From the NCBI GenBank assembly GCA_050633205.1, contig JBOEGA010000149.1, forward strand, positions 1 to 27,775: a DNA stretch of 27,775 nucleotides. The letters run 5' to 3'. Below, piece by piece: positions 1 through 8,972 of the stretch. The notes under the pieces are model-generated. The model worked only from the letters and a program-made list of their open reading frames with translations, did not search any database and was not told the DNA's origin. A program made the position numbers and the translations under genes. Position 1 is the stretch's first letter. The number at the start of each line of letters is the position of its first letter. Source of the DNA: CBDHHC01 sp050633205 (GTDB lineage: Bacteria > Pseudomonadota > Alphaproteobacteria > Rhizobiales > CBDHHC01).

Positions 1-57
<57 letters not shown>

Positions 58-73
58 ATTGGAAAGAAGCCGC

Positions 74-102
74 AAAATAGCTGACTATTCCTCCACGGGC
101 AA
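74..102 (-). promoter_or_regulatory. Candidate sigma70-type promoter of the tRNA-Arg gene
   Basis: On the minus strand TTGCCC (complement of 97-102) and TATTTT (complement of 74-79) are separated by exactly 17 bases. The predicted start of transcription lies about 7-10 bases before the first base of the tRNA at position 57, a typical distance. The call rests only on hexamer similarity and position. Confidence 0.45.
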
Positions 103-226
103 TAACTGTTTTCAAAAAATCGCAATTTACCGCCATCCTCCTTGTGGAAGTTCACACTTTGATCTTTTATACACGCAGGAACTCTCTATAGTCTGACGAC
201 AAGCAATAACCAGAACGAGACGACGC

Positions 227-3112
227 ATGACCCCTGTAAAAACCGGCGATCACATATATCTTATTGATGGATCAGGATATATTTTCAGAGCCTACCACGC
301 TCTGCCTCCATTAACGAGAGCATCCGATGGTACTCCTGTTGGCGCCGTTCACGGTTTTTGCCAGATGATATGGAAACTGATGCAGGATCAGAATGACGGC
401 GAAAAACCAAGCCATATGGCGGTGATATTCGATGCTGCAAGAAAAAATTTCCGTAATGACATCTATCCCGAATATAAGGCGAACCGCCCACCTGCTCCCG
501 AAGACCTCATACCTCAGTTTCCACTGATCAAGGACGCAACCAGAGCCTTCAACCTCCCATGCGTTGAACAGGATGGCTATGAAGCCGATGACCTTATCGC
601 GACCTATGCCGTTCAGGCTGCTGCCGCTGGTGCAACTGTAACAATTATTTCCTCGGACAAGGATCTCATGCAACTGGTATCGCCCGGTATAGAAATGCTT
701 GATACCATGAAAAATAATCGCCGTATTGGCCCCGATCAGGTTCTGGAAAAATTCGGCGTTTCTCCAGATAAAGTCATTGATGTTCAGTCACTGGCAGGTG
801 ATTCAACAGATAACGTCCCCGGTGTCCCGGGTATCGGAATAAAAACAGCCGCCCAGCTGATCAACGAATATGGTGATCTTGATACACTTCTGGACCAGGC
901 CGAAGGAATTAAGCAGAAGAAACGTCGCGAAAATCTCATTGAGTTTGCAAAGCAGGCCCGCATTAGCCGTGAACTTGTGACACTGAAGCAGGACGTGCCC
1001 GTCGAAACAAATCTGAATGAGCTGCGCCTCCATGACCCGGAGCCGGAAACTATTCTTGGCTTTATGCGGGAAATGGAGTTTACAAAACTGACTCAGCGCG
1101 TTGCTGATCGTCTTGGAGCCGAGGTCCCTCCTGCTAAGAAAGTAACGGCAGCAACAGACACAGAAGCCCCCGTAAGCGGAGGTAATGCAACTCCAGAAAA
1201 CCTTGCAGCAACACGTATTGCAGAACAGGCAGCAATACCCGTAGACCGCACCTTATATAAAATGGTCACAAAACTGGAAGACCTGAAGGACTGGATCAAC
1301 AGAGCGGCTCTTCAGGGCTTTCTTGCCTTTGACACAGAAACGACAGGCCTGGATGCCATGCAGGCGGAACTGGTTGGTTTCTCAATGGCTCTTACCCCAA
1401 ATGAAGCCTGTTATATCCCGCTGGCCCATGTCGCCAATGATGGCCTTCTGGATCTGGGCGACACCTCCGATATTGAGCAGATCCCCATGCGTGATGCCCT
1501 TGATGTTCTGAAACCTCTTCTGGAAGACAGTGGTGTTTTAAAAATCGGCCAGAACCTCAAATATGACATGCATATTATGAGGCGTTACGGCATAGGGCTG
1601 ACACCTGTAGATGATACAATGCTGATATCATACGCTGTTGATACAGGCAGAGGCAGACATGGTATGGACCCGCTTGCCGAACGTCATTTAAATCATATCT
1701 GCATTCCAACAAAAGACCTTCTGGGCACCGGCAAAAAACAGATCACTTTTGATAAGGTTCCTGTCGATAAAGCATCGGAATACGCCTCGGAAGACGCAGA
1801 CATCACCCTGCGTCTCTGGAATGTGCTGAAACCACGCCTCGTTGCTGAAAAGCAGACAACCGTCTATGAAACACTGGACCGTCCGTTACTTCCCGTATTA
1901 GCCGATATGGAAGCTCATGGCATCAAGGTGGACAGACAGGTTCTTTCCCGTCTGTCAGGTAACTTCGCACAACGCATAGAAGCTGTGGAAGCCGAAATCC
2001 ATGAAATTGCAGGCGAATCTTTCAACGTTGGTTCTCCAAAGCAGATGGGCGAAATTCTGTTTGGTAAAATGGGACTGCCAGGAGGCAAGAAAACCAAAAC
2101 AGGCGCCTACAGCACGGGTGTAAATGTACTTGATGATCTCGCCGCCAACGAAGACTTGCCTGAAGATGCCAGAAAACTGGTTCAGACCATCCAGGAATGG
2201 CGCCAGCTGTCAAAGCTTAAAAGCACTTACACAGACACACTACCAAATTTCATACACCCGGAAACAGGCCGCATTCATACATCCTATATGATGACCGGAA
2301 CTTCGACAGGCCGTCTTGCTTCATCGGACCCAAACCTGCAGAATATCCCGATCCGGACAAAAGAAGGCCGTGAAATCCGGACTGCCTTTATTGCTGAAAA
2401 GGGCAATAAACTCATTTCGGCAGACTATAGCCAGATTGAATTGCGTATCCTTGCACATATTGCAGATATCGAAGCTCTGAAAAATGCTTTTGCAGAAAAT
2501 CTCGATATTCACGCGATGACCGCATCAGAGATGTTTAACACACCGATAGAAGGCATGGACCCAATGGTTCGCCGTCGTGCCAAGGCAATTAACTTCGGCA
2601 TCATCTACGGCATTTCGGCCTTTGGCCTTGCCAATCAGTTAGGAATTTCGCGCTCTGAAGCTGGTGATTATATCAAAACCTATTTCAAACGCTTCCCCGG
2701 TATCCGCGCATATATGGAAGAAACCAAACAGCAGGCCCGCGAAGCAGGCTTTGTGCAAACCATCTTTGGCCGGACAATGTATTACCCGCAAATGACCTCG
2801 GGCAACAAACAGCAGGCGGCATTATATGAACGCGCCGCAATCAACGCTCCCATCCAGGGATCAGCCGCAGATATCATCCGTCGCGCCATGATTAGAATGC
2901 CGGAAGCACTTGAAAAAGCAGGACTTAAATCAACAAGAATGCTGTTGCAGGTTCATGATGAATTGATTTTCGAAGCACCTGAAGCCCATGTGGAACAGAC
3001 GATAAAAGTTGCTTCGAACATTATGGAGAACAGTTGCGACCCGGTCCTTCAGTTATCAGTTCCGCTGAAAGTTGAGGCCCAGGCTGCAGATAACTGGGAT
3101 GAGGCACATTAA
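227..3112 (+). CDS. polA: DNA polymerase I (5'-3' exonuclease, 3'-5' proofreading and polymerase domains)
   Basis: At 961 residues this is a complete three-domain Pol I. It would process Okazaki fragments and fill gaps in DNA repair in the cytoplasm. Residues about 8-300 form the FEN-like 5' nuclease, with acidic motifs such as YEADD near 118-122 and GDSTDN near 191-196. The DnaQ-like proofreading site looks intact: DTE at 369-371 (Exo I), D447 in NLKYD (Exo II), and Y519/D523 (Exo III). The polymerase has motif A with D733 (DYSQIELR), motif B (RRRAKAINFGIIYG) and motif C HDE with D911 and E912. Many Pol I homologues have lost the exonuclease residues, so their retention is notable. The ATG at 227 starts just before the first conserved segment (YLIDGSGYIFRAYHA), although its ribosome binding site is weak. 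It stands alone, divergent from the tRNA and convergent with the next gene. Confidence 0.98.
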   Translation: MTPVKTGDHIYLIDGSGYIFRAYHALPPLTRASDGTPVGAVHGFCQMIWKLMQDQNDGEKPSHMAVIFDAARKNFRNDIYPEYKANRPPAPEDLIPQFPLIKDATRAFNLPCVEQDGYEADDLIATYAVQAAAAGATVTIISSDKDLMQLVSPGIEMLDTMKNNRRIGPDQVLEKFGVSPDKVIDVQSLAGDSTDNVPGVPGIGIKTAAQLINEYGDLDTLLDQAEGIKQKKRRENLIEFAKQARISRELVTLKQDVPVETNLNELRLHDPEPETILGFMREMEFTKLTQRVADRLGAEVPPAKKVTAATDTEAPVSGGNATPENLAATRIAEQAAIPVDRTLYKMVTKLEDLKDWINRAALQGFLAFDTETTGLDAMQAELVGFSMALTPNEACYIPLAHVANDGLLDLGDTSDIEQIPMRDALDVLKPLLEDSGVLKIGQNLKYDMHIMRRYGIGLTPVDDTMLISYAVDTGRGRHGMDPLAERHLNHICIPTKDLLGTGKKQITFDKVPVDKASEYASEDADITLRLWNVLKPRLVAEKQTTVYETLDRPLLPVLADMEAHGIKVDRQVLSRLSGNFAQRIEAVEAEIHEIAGESFNVGSPKQMGEILFGKMGLPGGKKTKTGAYSTGVNVLDDLAANEDLPEDARKLVQTIQEWRQLSKLKSTYTDTLPNFIHPETGRIHTSYMMTGTSTGRLASSDPNLQNIPIRTKEGREIRTAFIAEKGNKLISADYSQIELRILAHIADIEALKNAFAENLDIHAMTASEMFNTPIEGMDPMVRRRAKAINFGIIYGISAFGLANQLGISRSEAGDYIKTYFKRFPGIRAYMEETKQQAREAGFVQTIFGRTMYYPQMTSGNKQQAALYERAAINAPIQGSAADIIRRAMIRMPEALEKAGLKSTRMLLQVHDELIFEAPEAHVEQTIKVASNIMENSCDPVLQLSVPLKVEAQAADNWDEAH

Positions 3113-3143
3113 AAACTGCCTCACCTTATATACCAACCATAAC

Positions 3144-3171
3144 AACCGGGAAAATGCATGCCCCGGTTTTA
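3144..3171 (+). terminator. Intrinsic terminator after polA
   Basis: AACCGGG (3144-3150) can pair with CCCGGTT (3162-3168), and T residues follow on the + strand. It starts about 30 bases after the polA stop and overlaps the stop codon of the convergent gene. It may slow transcription from both sides, although the T tract is better on the + strand. Confidence 0.6.
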
Positions 3172-3615
3172 CTGGCCTGCCTGAATTGTTCCGGTATTGT
3201 TGTTATCGGTTCCTTCAGTTTCCTGAATAACCCGATTCCATTTCTGCTCTTTACAGACTAGTCCTCCAAGAGCACATCCACGAACAATCAGCACATCACC
3301 ATGCAGCTTGAGCATTCCGCCATAGGTTTTTTCTCTGTCAGGAGCAAAAATCCGCCCCCCAGTAAACTCGCCATTGGCAGCAGGGATCATATCCCAGATC
3401 ATGGTTTTCCCAAGATATTTAAATTCTGCCGGCTCCCCATTCACATCAAAAGCTTTCGCGATAACACCACAGACTTTATCTTCACACGGAGCAATTTCCA
3501 CATGAATATATCCATCAGCATTAGTCTGTGACTGCCATATACCAGCAATATCTGCAGCACTTACTGAAACTGTAAATGCTAAAAGCAATCCAATTGAAAG
3601 TAAAAAACTGCGCAT
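3169..3615 (-). CDS. Exported DUF2147 family protein
   Basis: This 148-residue protein has an N-terminal signal peptide (MRSFLLSIGLLLAF..., predicted cleavage after SVSAA), so it should be periplasmic or secreted. The mature part matches the DUF2147 pattern: GIWQSQ near the start, a CEDKVCGVI segment, an acidic DREKTYGG motif, then VRGCALGGLVCKEQKWNR. Its cysteines could form disulfides. DUF2147 is a small beta-rich domain of uncertain biochemical function, sometimes found with envelope stress or lipid genes. I chose the ATG at 3615 because GGGAG sits seven bases upstream and the signal peptide begins there. An in-frame ATG at 3642 would add nine residues without a comparable ribosome binding site. 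The gene is transcribed towards polA. Confidence 0.85.
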   Translation of the reverse strand: MRSFLLSIGLLLAFTVSVSAADIAGIWQSQTNADGYIHVEIAPCEDKVCGVIAKAFDVNGEPAEFKYLGKTMIWDMIPAANGEFTGGRIFAPDREKTYGGMLKLHGDVLIVRGCALGGLVCKEQKWNRVIQETEGTDNNNTGTIQAGQ

Positions 3616-3694
3616 AAACAAACTCCCAATAAAACCTGTCATCTAAATCAACCTGCTAAACTGAATAGTAACAAAACAGGCACATTTCAGCGCG

Positions 3695-3722
3695 ACTATA
3701 TTCGTAAATTTATATTCTTCAA
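3695..3722 (-). promoter_or_regulatory. Candidate promoter of the DUF2147 gene
   Basis: On the minus strand TTGAAG (complement of 3717-3722) and TATAGT (complement of 3695-3700) are spaced by 16 bases, about 75 bases upstream of the chosen start codon. Sequence similarity is the only evidence. Confidence 0.4.
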
Positions 3723-4089
3723 AGACTTATTTTGTAAACAGCCCCTCCACACTCAGACCTTTCAGAGATAAGGTAAATTTATTGATAGGATAGAACGTAT
3801 AGTTTCCATACATCAGTAATTACCACCCCGACACCAGATTTCACATAACGCCAGATAACATAAGAAAAAACATAAGCATACAAGCCAGCCCACAAGTAAT
3901 TTAAAGTATTAACCATGTTATTTATTTAATTTATTGCACCATAGGAAGGCCCATGATAAATATTTAACAGTAATTAACACCCTGCTGGCGAGATATTTCA
4001 CCTGCAGTGCGGTAGCTATGACTATAATTGTCTGTGAAAATATTAATTCTCCCTCTAACAAAGAACTCTTTTTTTTCTTTAAAAACATA
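3723..4089. other. AT-rich non-coding gap upstream of the glycan operon
   Basis: No gene is convincing here. An open frame continuous with the flippase begins at a TTG at 3934, but its translation (including a run of phenylalanines) does not look like the start of a flippase. A perfect TATAAT lies at 4023-4028 without a good -35 partner at the usual distance, and could be the -10 of the operon promoter. If so, the flippase must start downstream of it. A four-codon ORF (ATG at 3953, stop at 3965) follows a purine-rich AGGAAGG. The segment is visibly richer in A and T than its surroundings, a common feature at the edges of polysaccharide loci. Confidence 0.5.
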
Positions 4090-5418
4090 ATGATAAATAG
4101 GTTAAAGCTAGTTTTAGCAAATTTTCCTGCTAATACCCCTCGTACTACTCATACTATTGAGCATACTTTTTTTTCGCTAATTCGCTATATGAGTATTGGC
4201 GCACCTCTTCTTATTACTAGAAAAATACTTCAGATATTACTTGGAACGCTGACTTTTGCGGTCCTTGCCAGAGTGCTCACGAAAGAACAGTTTGCAATAT
4301 ATACTCTGGCTTTCACGTTCATAACACTCTTCCGCCTTGCTGCCTTGCCGGGTATAGGCAAGGCCATATCCCAGGGTTTTGCGAGAGGAAATACAGGTGG
4401 TTTCAGGCATGCATTATTGCTGTCTCTGCTATGCTCATTTGGGGGGTCACTTATAATTGGCTCCATAGGAATATGGAATTACCATAACAATAGCATTGAA
4501 ACGGCAATAGTACTGCTGGTTACAGCAACTCTCTTTCCCCTGCAGACAGGTTTGCTCTATTGGCAGGATGTTTTATCCGGCCAGGAAAGATACGGACGAT
4601 TACTCGCATTTGAAGCAGTATCCTTTTCCCTGAAAACTTCGGGCATCATAACATGTGCACTCTTATTCCCCGATAAACTTTATTTGGTTGTACTCGCAGC
4701 ACTCTTTGCCCCTGCATTGGTAAACGCAATTGCTACTCTGTTTATATTGCGAGAAGTACCGGCCATAGCCAAGGGAGAAGAAAATGCAATCTCATACGGA
4801 GTGAGAATCACTCTTTACCAGATACCGACTGTACTATCGACACAGCTCGATAAACTGGTGTTATTTTACTACATCTCACCTGAGGCCTTAGCTGTTTACT
4901 CAGTCGCAATGCGCATACCTGAACTTTCATACGGTCTCATTTTTGAAGCAAACGCAACACTCGGCCCTTTGTTTGCCCGTCAGAAATATTACACAAAAGC
5001 CTTGAAAACCTTCACATCAAAGCTTTGGCTGATTTACTTCGGTATCTCTGTTTTTGGCGCTCTGTTTATTGTACCGCTGCTTATCCCCCTGCTGGCAGGT
5101 AAGGAATACGAAGAAGCAACAGTTCTGGCTCAGATAATGACGGTAGGTGCATCTTTTGGCTTTTATGGAAATATACAATTCAGATTCGTAAAATCTCAAC
5201 TGGATAGCAAGCGCTATCTGTACATCACAGTTTTAAGCGGGAGTATTGATGTAATACTCATTCTCTCGCTGATTATCATGTTTGGTTTACCCGGAGCAGT
5301 TGCCGCCTTCGTACTGAAACGCCTCTGCTACAGCATTGTAGTCAACTCGGCACTTTCGGGGAAACATATTTCAGGAAAATTATCTATGAACAACTCATCA
5401 CATATGGGAGGACAATAA
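4090..5418 (+). CDS. wzx: Wzx-type polysaccharide/lipid-linked oligosaccharide flippase
   Basis: This is an inner-membrane protein of the MOP/Wzx (RfbX) family, which flips undecaprenyl-diphosphate-linked repeat units to the periplasm. Recognisable features are the first-helix signature ILQILLGTLTFAVLARVL followed by the family-typical KEQFAIYTLAF, then about a dozen hydrophobic helices spread to the C terminus, with no large soluble domain. From the ATG at 4090 the product is 442 residues; from the ATG at 4189 (MSIGAPLL) it is 409. Both lengths suit the family and neither start has a clear ribosome binding site. The 4189 start fits typical Wzx N termini best. The upstream TTG at 3934 is unlikely because a TATAAT sits after it. 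The stop overlaps the next start (TAATG), so it heads the glycan operon. Confidence 0.85.
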   Translation: MINRLKLVLANFPANTPRTTHTIEHTFFSLIRYMSIGAPLLITRKILQILLGTLTFAVLARVLTKEQFAIYTLAFTFITLFRLAALPGIGKAISQGFARGNTGGFRHALLLSLLCSFGGSLIIGSIGIWNYHNNSIETAIVLLVTATLFPLQTGLLYWQDVLSGQERYGRLLAFEAVSFSLKTSGIITCALLFPDKLYLVVLAALFAPALVNAIATLFILREVPAIAKGEENAISYGVRITLYQIPTVLSTQLDKLVLFYYISPEALAVYSVAMRIPELSYGLIFEANATLGPLFARQKYYTKALKTFTSKLWLIYFGISVFGALFIVPLLIPLLAGKEYEEATVLAQIMTVGASFGFYGNIQFRFVKSQLDSKRYLYITVLSGSIDVILILSLIIMFGLPGAVAAFVLKRLCYSIVVNSALSGKHISGKLSMNNSSHMGGQ

Positions 5419-6041
5419 TGAGCCTTGCCAGACTACCTATGTGCGCCGACAGAATAAACAGAACCTATAAAGATTACACTCTTCTGGATGTTGGCTGTCG
5501 CACCAAAGATCTGGAACCTTTACTGAATAATTGCAAGGAATACTTTGGATCAGACCTCATTCCGGCAGAAGGAGTACTGCCCTGTGATCTGAATAAAACT
5601 TTGCCATTTGAAGATAATCAGTTCGATATATCCTGTGCCCNNGATGTTCTTGAACATCTCGACAACCCTCATTTCGCTCTGCAGGAACTTTTCAGAATAA
5701 CGCGCAAGACAGTTTTTATTTCCCTGCCAAATATGTACTACATAACGTTCCGTCTTAATTTCCTGAGAGGGCAGGGTATTTCCGGGAAATACCGTTTTGA
5801 CTCTGAACCTATTCTTGACCGTCACCGTTGGGTTTTATCCTATAGTGAGGCTCTCAATTTTGTTTACCGCAACTCCCCCGATTACACCGTAGAGCACGAA
5901 CCTATTCTTCCAATTCGTAACCGAACTAAAGCAATATCTCAACCTCTGGAAAAATGGTTGAGTAATTACTACCCCAACCTTTTTATCTATGGGGTCTTGT
6001 TCGAGATAAAGCTCAACAAATCCTTTGAGGATATAAAATGA
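5418..6041 (+). CDS. Class I SAM-dependent methyltransferase (glycan cluster)
   Basis: The 207-residue product has the Rossmann motif I LLDVGCRTKDL near residues 23-33. An acidic strand (YFGSDL) follows, and then FDISCA-x-DVLEHL, the usual motif after strand 4 in the MetW/UbiE-like Methyltransf_11 group. The undetermined bases 5641-5642 make one residue unknown (codon CNN, so Leu, Pro, His, Gln or Arg) immediately before DVLEHL. The start overlaps the flippase stop and has a GGGAGGA ribosome binding site upstream, implying translational coupling. In this setting it probably methylates a sugar hydroxyl or a repeat-unit substituent; the acceptor cannot be read from sequence. A role unrelated to glycans is possible but less likely given the tight packing. 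Confidence 0.8.
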   Translation: MSLARLPMCADRINRTYKDYTLLDVGCRTKDLEPLLNNCKEYFGSDLIPAEGVLPCDLNKTLPFEDNQFDISCAXDVLEHLDNPHFALQELFRITRKTVFISLPNMYYITFRLNFLRGQGISGKYRFDSEPILDRHRWVLSYSEALNFVYRNSPDYTVEHEPILPIRNRTKAISQPLEKWLSNYYPNLFIYGVLFEIKLNKSFEDIK

Positions 6042-6739
6042 TTGCATCCGCAGAAGAGATTAGCATTCGGCAGCCAAACTATGCGAGATACAAAGAGCTG
6101 TCGCGCCTGATAAAGCGATATAGTCTGGCTCGATGTCTACAATATGAAGCTATAAAAATGCAGATACTCAAGGGAAAAGTTCTTGATGTTGGTGGCGGGA
6201 AAAATGCTGACTATCGGCCCTGGCTCAATTGCGAAACATATGAATCAATCAATACTGATGAGAATATGGAACCAACCTGGAAAGTATTAGAAAACGGGGA
6301 ATGGCCAGTGACTCCGGAAAGCTATGATACGGTTATCTCATTCAATACACTTGAGCATATCTATGATGCTAAAAACACTCTGAAACAAATGAATAAATCC
6401 CTGAAAAAGGGAGGGGAACTACTTGTTACAACCCCATTTCTATATCCAATTCACGGGTGCCCGGATGACTTCTTTCGCCCGACACCAAGTTGGTACCGAC
6501 ATGCCCTGAGTGAAACAGATTTTGATAAAATCAATATCACTCCGTTAGTATGGGGACCGTTCTCAACCGGATCAATATGCTCTGGATTGCCCGGCCCTTT
6601 CAAAACATTACGCAATCAATACACTCTGTTACTGGACCTGTTATATAGTTTCTGGAGAAACCGTTCCTCTGGTCCCAATAACAGTTCTCTGTCACTCATA
6701 CCAATTTCACTCTTGGTACGTGCAACTAAAAATACCTAA
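6038..6739 (+). CDS. Second class I SAM-dependent methyltransferase (glycan cluster)
   Basis: This 233-residue protein shows motif I VLDVGGGKNADY near residue 48, the acidic strand-2 end (INTDEN), and the post-motif YDTVISFNTLEHI. A GGELLVTTPFLYPIHG segment typical of Methyltransf_11 enzymes in polysaccharide loci comes next. Its start overlaps the previous stop as ATGA. It is clearly diverged from the neighbouring methyltransferase rather than a recent duplicate. It probably modifies the same glycan, for example O-methylation of a terminal sugar that could cap the chain. That role is inferred from context. Confidence 0.8.
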   Translation: MIASAEEISIRQPNYARYKELSRLIKRYSLARCLQYEAIKMQILKGKVLDVGGGKNADYRPWLNCETYESINTDENMEPTWKVLENGEWPVTPESYDTVISFNTLEHIYDAKNTLKQMNKSLKKGGELLVTTPFLYPIHGCPDDFFRPTPSWYRHALSETDFDKINITPLVWGPFSTGSICSGLPGPFKTLRNQYTLLLDLLYSFWRNRSSGPNNSSLSLIPISLLVRATKNT

Positions 6740-6746
6740 TCCCGAA

Positions 6747-7859
6747 ATGCTGACTTCATTACTTCAATCAAACTTAATACAGCTGCTGCTGACTGCAGCT
6801 GCTGGTGCAGCACTATACCTGGTTATTCCCAGATGGACATTAATACTAAGCCTCATTTCCTGGACGATAAGCCTGGGCATAATAGTTTCAGCACTATTCA
6901 CAATAGGCGAAGTTAACATATACAGCGACTATTATCGAAGAGCCTTCTTCTACTTCGGAGATGAGATAACAACGGTCATCATCTTTCTTTTCATGTGGTC
7001 ATTGATAAGAAAAACTCACATGCTTTCTGCAGCACTGGCATCATCAATGCTGCTTTCGGGCGGTAAAATATCTCTCATACTTCTTATAATTGCGACAGCT
7101 CTGTATCTGATAGCGAATAACAGCGAGTGGAAACGCGAAAGAGCCAGGCAGTTTTTAATCGCAGTCTTTCTTGGAATAGCCGGTTATAGCATTACAAACT
7201 ATGTCGCAATTTCACTCCCGGAAGACAGTTCTGTTAAATCAGGAATCACAAACCTTATCCCCAACAATGCACCAACATATCAGCCTCTCCATAGAAGTGC
7301 CTGCTCGGATCTGGAAAAATGTTTCAGAACTCAAATAGGACATTCTCTGCAATACCGGTACTTCTCAGCAGTTGCAGGACTATGGATGACCATGCAGGGA
7401 GGATATTCGGGTAAAAACTTTCCCAATACCCGAACAGCCTTTGCAGACCTGATGATGAAAGAGAATCCTTGGGGAATTAATGAAAAATACGGATTGAACC
7501 ACCTCGAATGGAGCAAGGTCGGACTTGTTCAAACTCCTTACCTGGCATTTGGGGCAGGTTATGGACCGGTACTATTGATAATACTGATATTATTTTTCTC
7601 GGCAATCACATGCATGGCATACTTTAACATAAAAGCAGGTGAACATGGCGAGGCTTCTTTATACTCAATAGCCTTCGCCACAATAGTTATCTTCAACCAT
7701 ACTCAATCATGGTTGAAGGCAGGAAGCCTGATACTTGTAATGCTGGGTTTCTGTGCATCACATATTATACTTTCCTGGTTAAGCCGCCAGCACATCCCTC
7801 ATATCAGAATTTTAGACAGGTTATTTCCCGCAATTTCTGGACAGACGGAAAGAGCATGA
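6747..7859 (+). CDS. Polytopic membrane protein, probable Wzy-like repeat-unit polymerase
   Basis: I do not recognise a specific family by sequence. The protein (about 370 residues) has roughly nine to ten hydrophobic helices and one large hydrophilic loop, about residues 170-270. This loop contains two cysteines (CSDLEKC) and many aromatic and polar residues. That layout, a helix bundle with one long periplasmic loop, matches O-antigen polymerases, which are poorly conserved. Its place between flippase and glycosyltransferases also fits, and no other polymerase candidate lies in the cluster. The start is uncertain: a GTG at 6720 would overlap the preceding gene by 20 bases, while the ATG at 6747 follows that gene's stop closely. 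Neither has a clear Shine-Dalgarno. It ends in an ATGA overlap with the next gene. It could instead be a ligase or another membrane glycan enzyme. Confidence 0.6.
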   Translation: MLTSLLQSNLIQLLLTAAAGAALYLVIPRWTLILSLISWTISLGIIVSALFTIGEVNIYSDYYRRAFFYFGDEITTVIIFLFMWSLIRKTHMLSAALASSMLLSGGKISLILLIIATALYLIANNSEWKRERARQFLIAVFLGIAGYSITNYVAISLPEDSSVKSGITNLIPNNAPTYQPLHRSACSDLEKCFRTQIGHSLQYRYFSAVAGLWMTMQGGYSGKNFPNTRTAFADLMMKENPWGINEKYGLNHLEWSKVGLVQTPYLAFGAGYGPVLLIILILFFSAITCMAYFNIKAGEHGEASLYSIAFATIVIFNHTQSWLKAGSLILVMLGFCASHIILSWLSRQHIPHIRILDRLFPAISGQTERA

Positions 7860-8971
7860 CATCACTTGAGCAGAAGCTGCCAATAGGTTTGTATTTTTAT
7901 AAACTGGGCAACAAAGGTGGCGGCGCAGAACGTATGACCTGCCTGATCGCAAACGCACTGCATGAACGTAATTTCAAAGTACATATTTTCTCATGGGATT
8001 CATATGAAGCAGAAAGTTTTTACCCGATCAATCCTCTTATAACCTGGCACAAACTAGGGTGGAATCCAGGCTTATCCGATAAATGGAGACGTGCCAGAAG
8101 GTTATCCAGGTTATTTAAAAGAAATAACATAAAAGCCCTGATTGGCATGGTTATGAGTGGAGACAAAACAGTTTATGCAGCAACCCGTATGGCAGGAATT
8201 AAACTGATTGCTGCCGAGCGCAATGCCCCCTCAATGTATCGCCTTCGTTACAATAAATTACAGCGCTGGACAATGATGGGAATGTTACATTTAGCAGATC
8301 AGATTGTTGTCCAGATGCCTGAATACAGCACTGGATACCCAACAAGTTTGAGAAACCGGATACATACAATAGCCAATCCTGTTTTACCTTCAGAAACAAA
8401 AGCCCGCATTGATCTACCGAACAGTAATGGCCAGTATACACTTCTGACTGTCAGCAGGCTTGATGCAATACAGAAGCGCCTTGATATACTAATACAGGCA
8501 TTTGCAGAAATATCCGCACTCCACCCGGACTGGATATTAAGAATTATTGGTGATGGCCCTGATGGCGATAAGCTGAAAGAAGTTTCACAAAATCTTGGCC
8601 AGTCAGAACGCATCCATATAGTTCCTTCAACAAATAACATTGCTGAAGAATATCGCTCTGCAAACCTGTTTACCATCCCCTCCTTATGGGAAGGTTTTCC
8701 AAACTCTCTTGCAGAAGCCATGAGCCATGGTCTTCCTGCGGTTGGCTTCTCAGAAGCATCAGGTGTAGCAGAACTGATAAATAAGGCAGATGGCTGGCTG
8801 GCTCCTGGCCTTGATAACCCGACAACACTGGCAAACACTCTCTCACTTGCTATGAGCAGTCCGACAGAACGTCTCCATCGCGGTGAGAAAGCAGCACTGG
8901 CGATGAACGAATACACCCCAGAAAAACAGTTCGATAAATGGGCTGTCCTTCTTAACAAACTGGCAGCATAA
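7856..8971 (+). CDS. GT4 family glycosyltransferase (GT-B fold), copy 1
   Basis: At 371 residues this is a standard retaining GT-B enzyme acting at the cytoplasmic face of the inner membrane. The N-terminal domain carries the acceptor-side motif GGGAERMTCLIANAL. The C-terminal Glycos_transf_1 domain begins at LLTVSRLDAIQKRLD and contains IPSLWEGFPNSLAEA, with the two glutamates of the EX7E motif, then the HGLPAVG segment. The ATG at 7856 overlaps the preceding stop (ATGA), with a purine-rich GGAAAGAG just upstream. The longer in-frame reading from 7709 lies inside the membrane-protein gene and was rejected. It is paralogous to the genes at 10894 and 12003. Donor and acceptor sugars cannot be assigned. 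Confidence 0.9.
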   Translation: MTSLEQKLPIGLYFYKLGNKGGGAERMTCLIANALHERNFKVHIFSWDSYEAESFYPINPLITWHKLGWNPGLSDKWRRARRLSRLFKRNNIKALIGMVMSGDKTVYAATRMAGIKLIAAERNAPSMYRLRYNKLQRWTMMGMLHLADQIVVQMPEYSTGYPTSLRNRIHTIANPVLPSETKARIDLPNSNGQYTLLTVSRLDAIQKRLDILIQAFAEISALHPDWILRIIGDGPDGDKLKEVSQNLGQSERIHIVPSTNNIAEEYRSANLFTIPSLWEGFPNSLAEAMSHGLPAVGFSEASGVAELINKADGWLAPGLDNPTTLANTLSLAMSSPTERLHRGEKAALAMNEYTPEKQFDKWAVLLNKLAA

Positions 8972-8972
8972 T

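Noticed and set aside
4009..4016. GCGGTAGC resembles the core of the ops element (RfaH recruitment) seen ahead of polysaccharide operons
   Set aside because: Only the core matches. It lies upstream of the best -10 candidate (4023-4028), so it might not be transcribed, and RfaH-ops control is mainly a gammaproteobacterial feature. An 8-base match can occur by chance.
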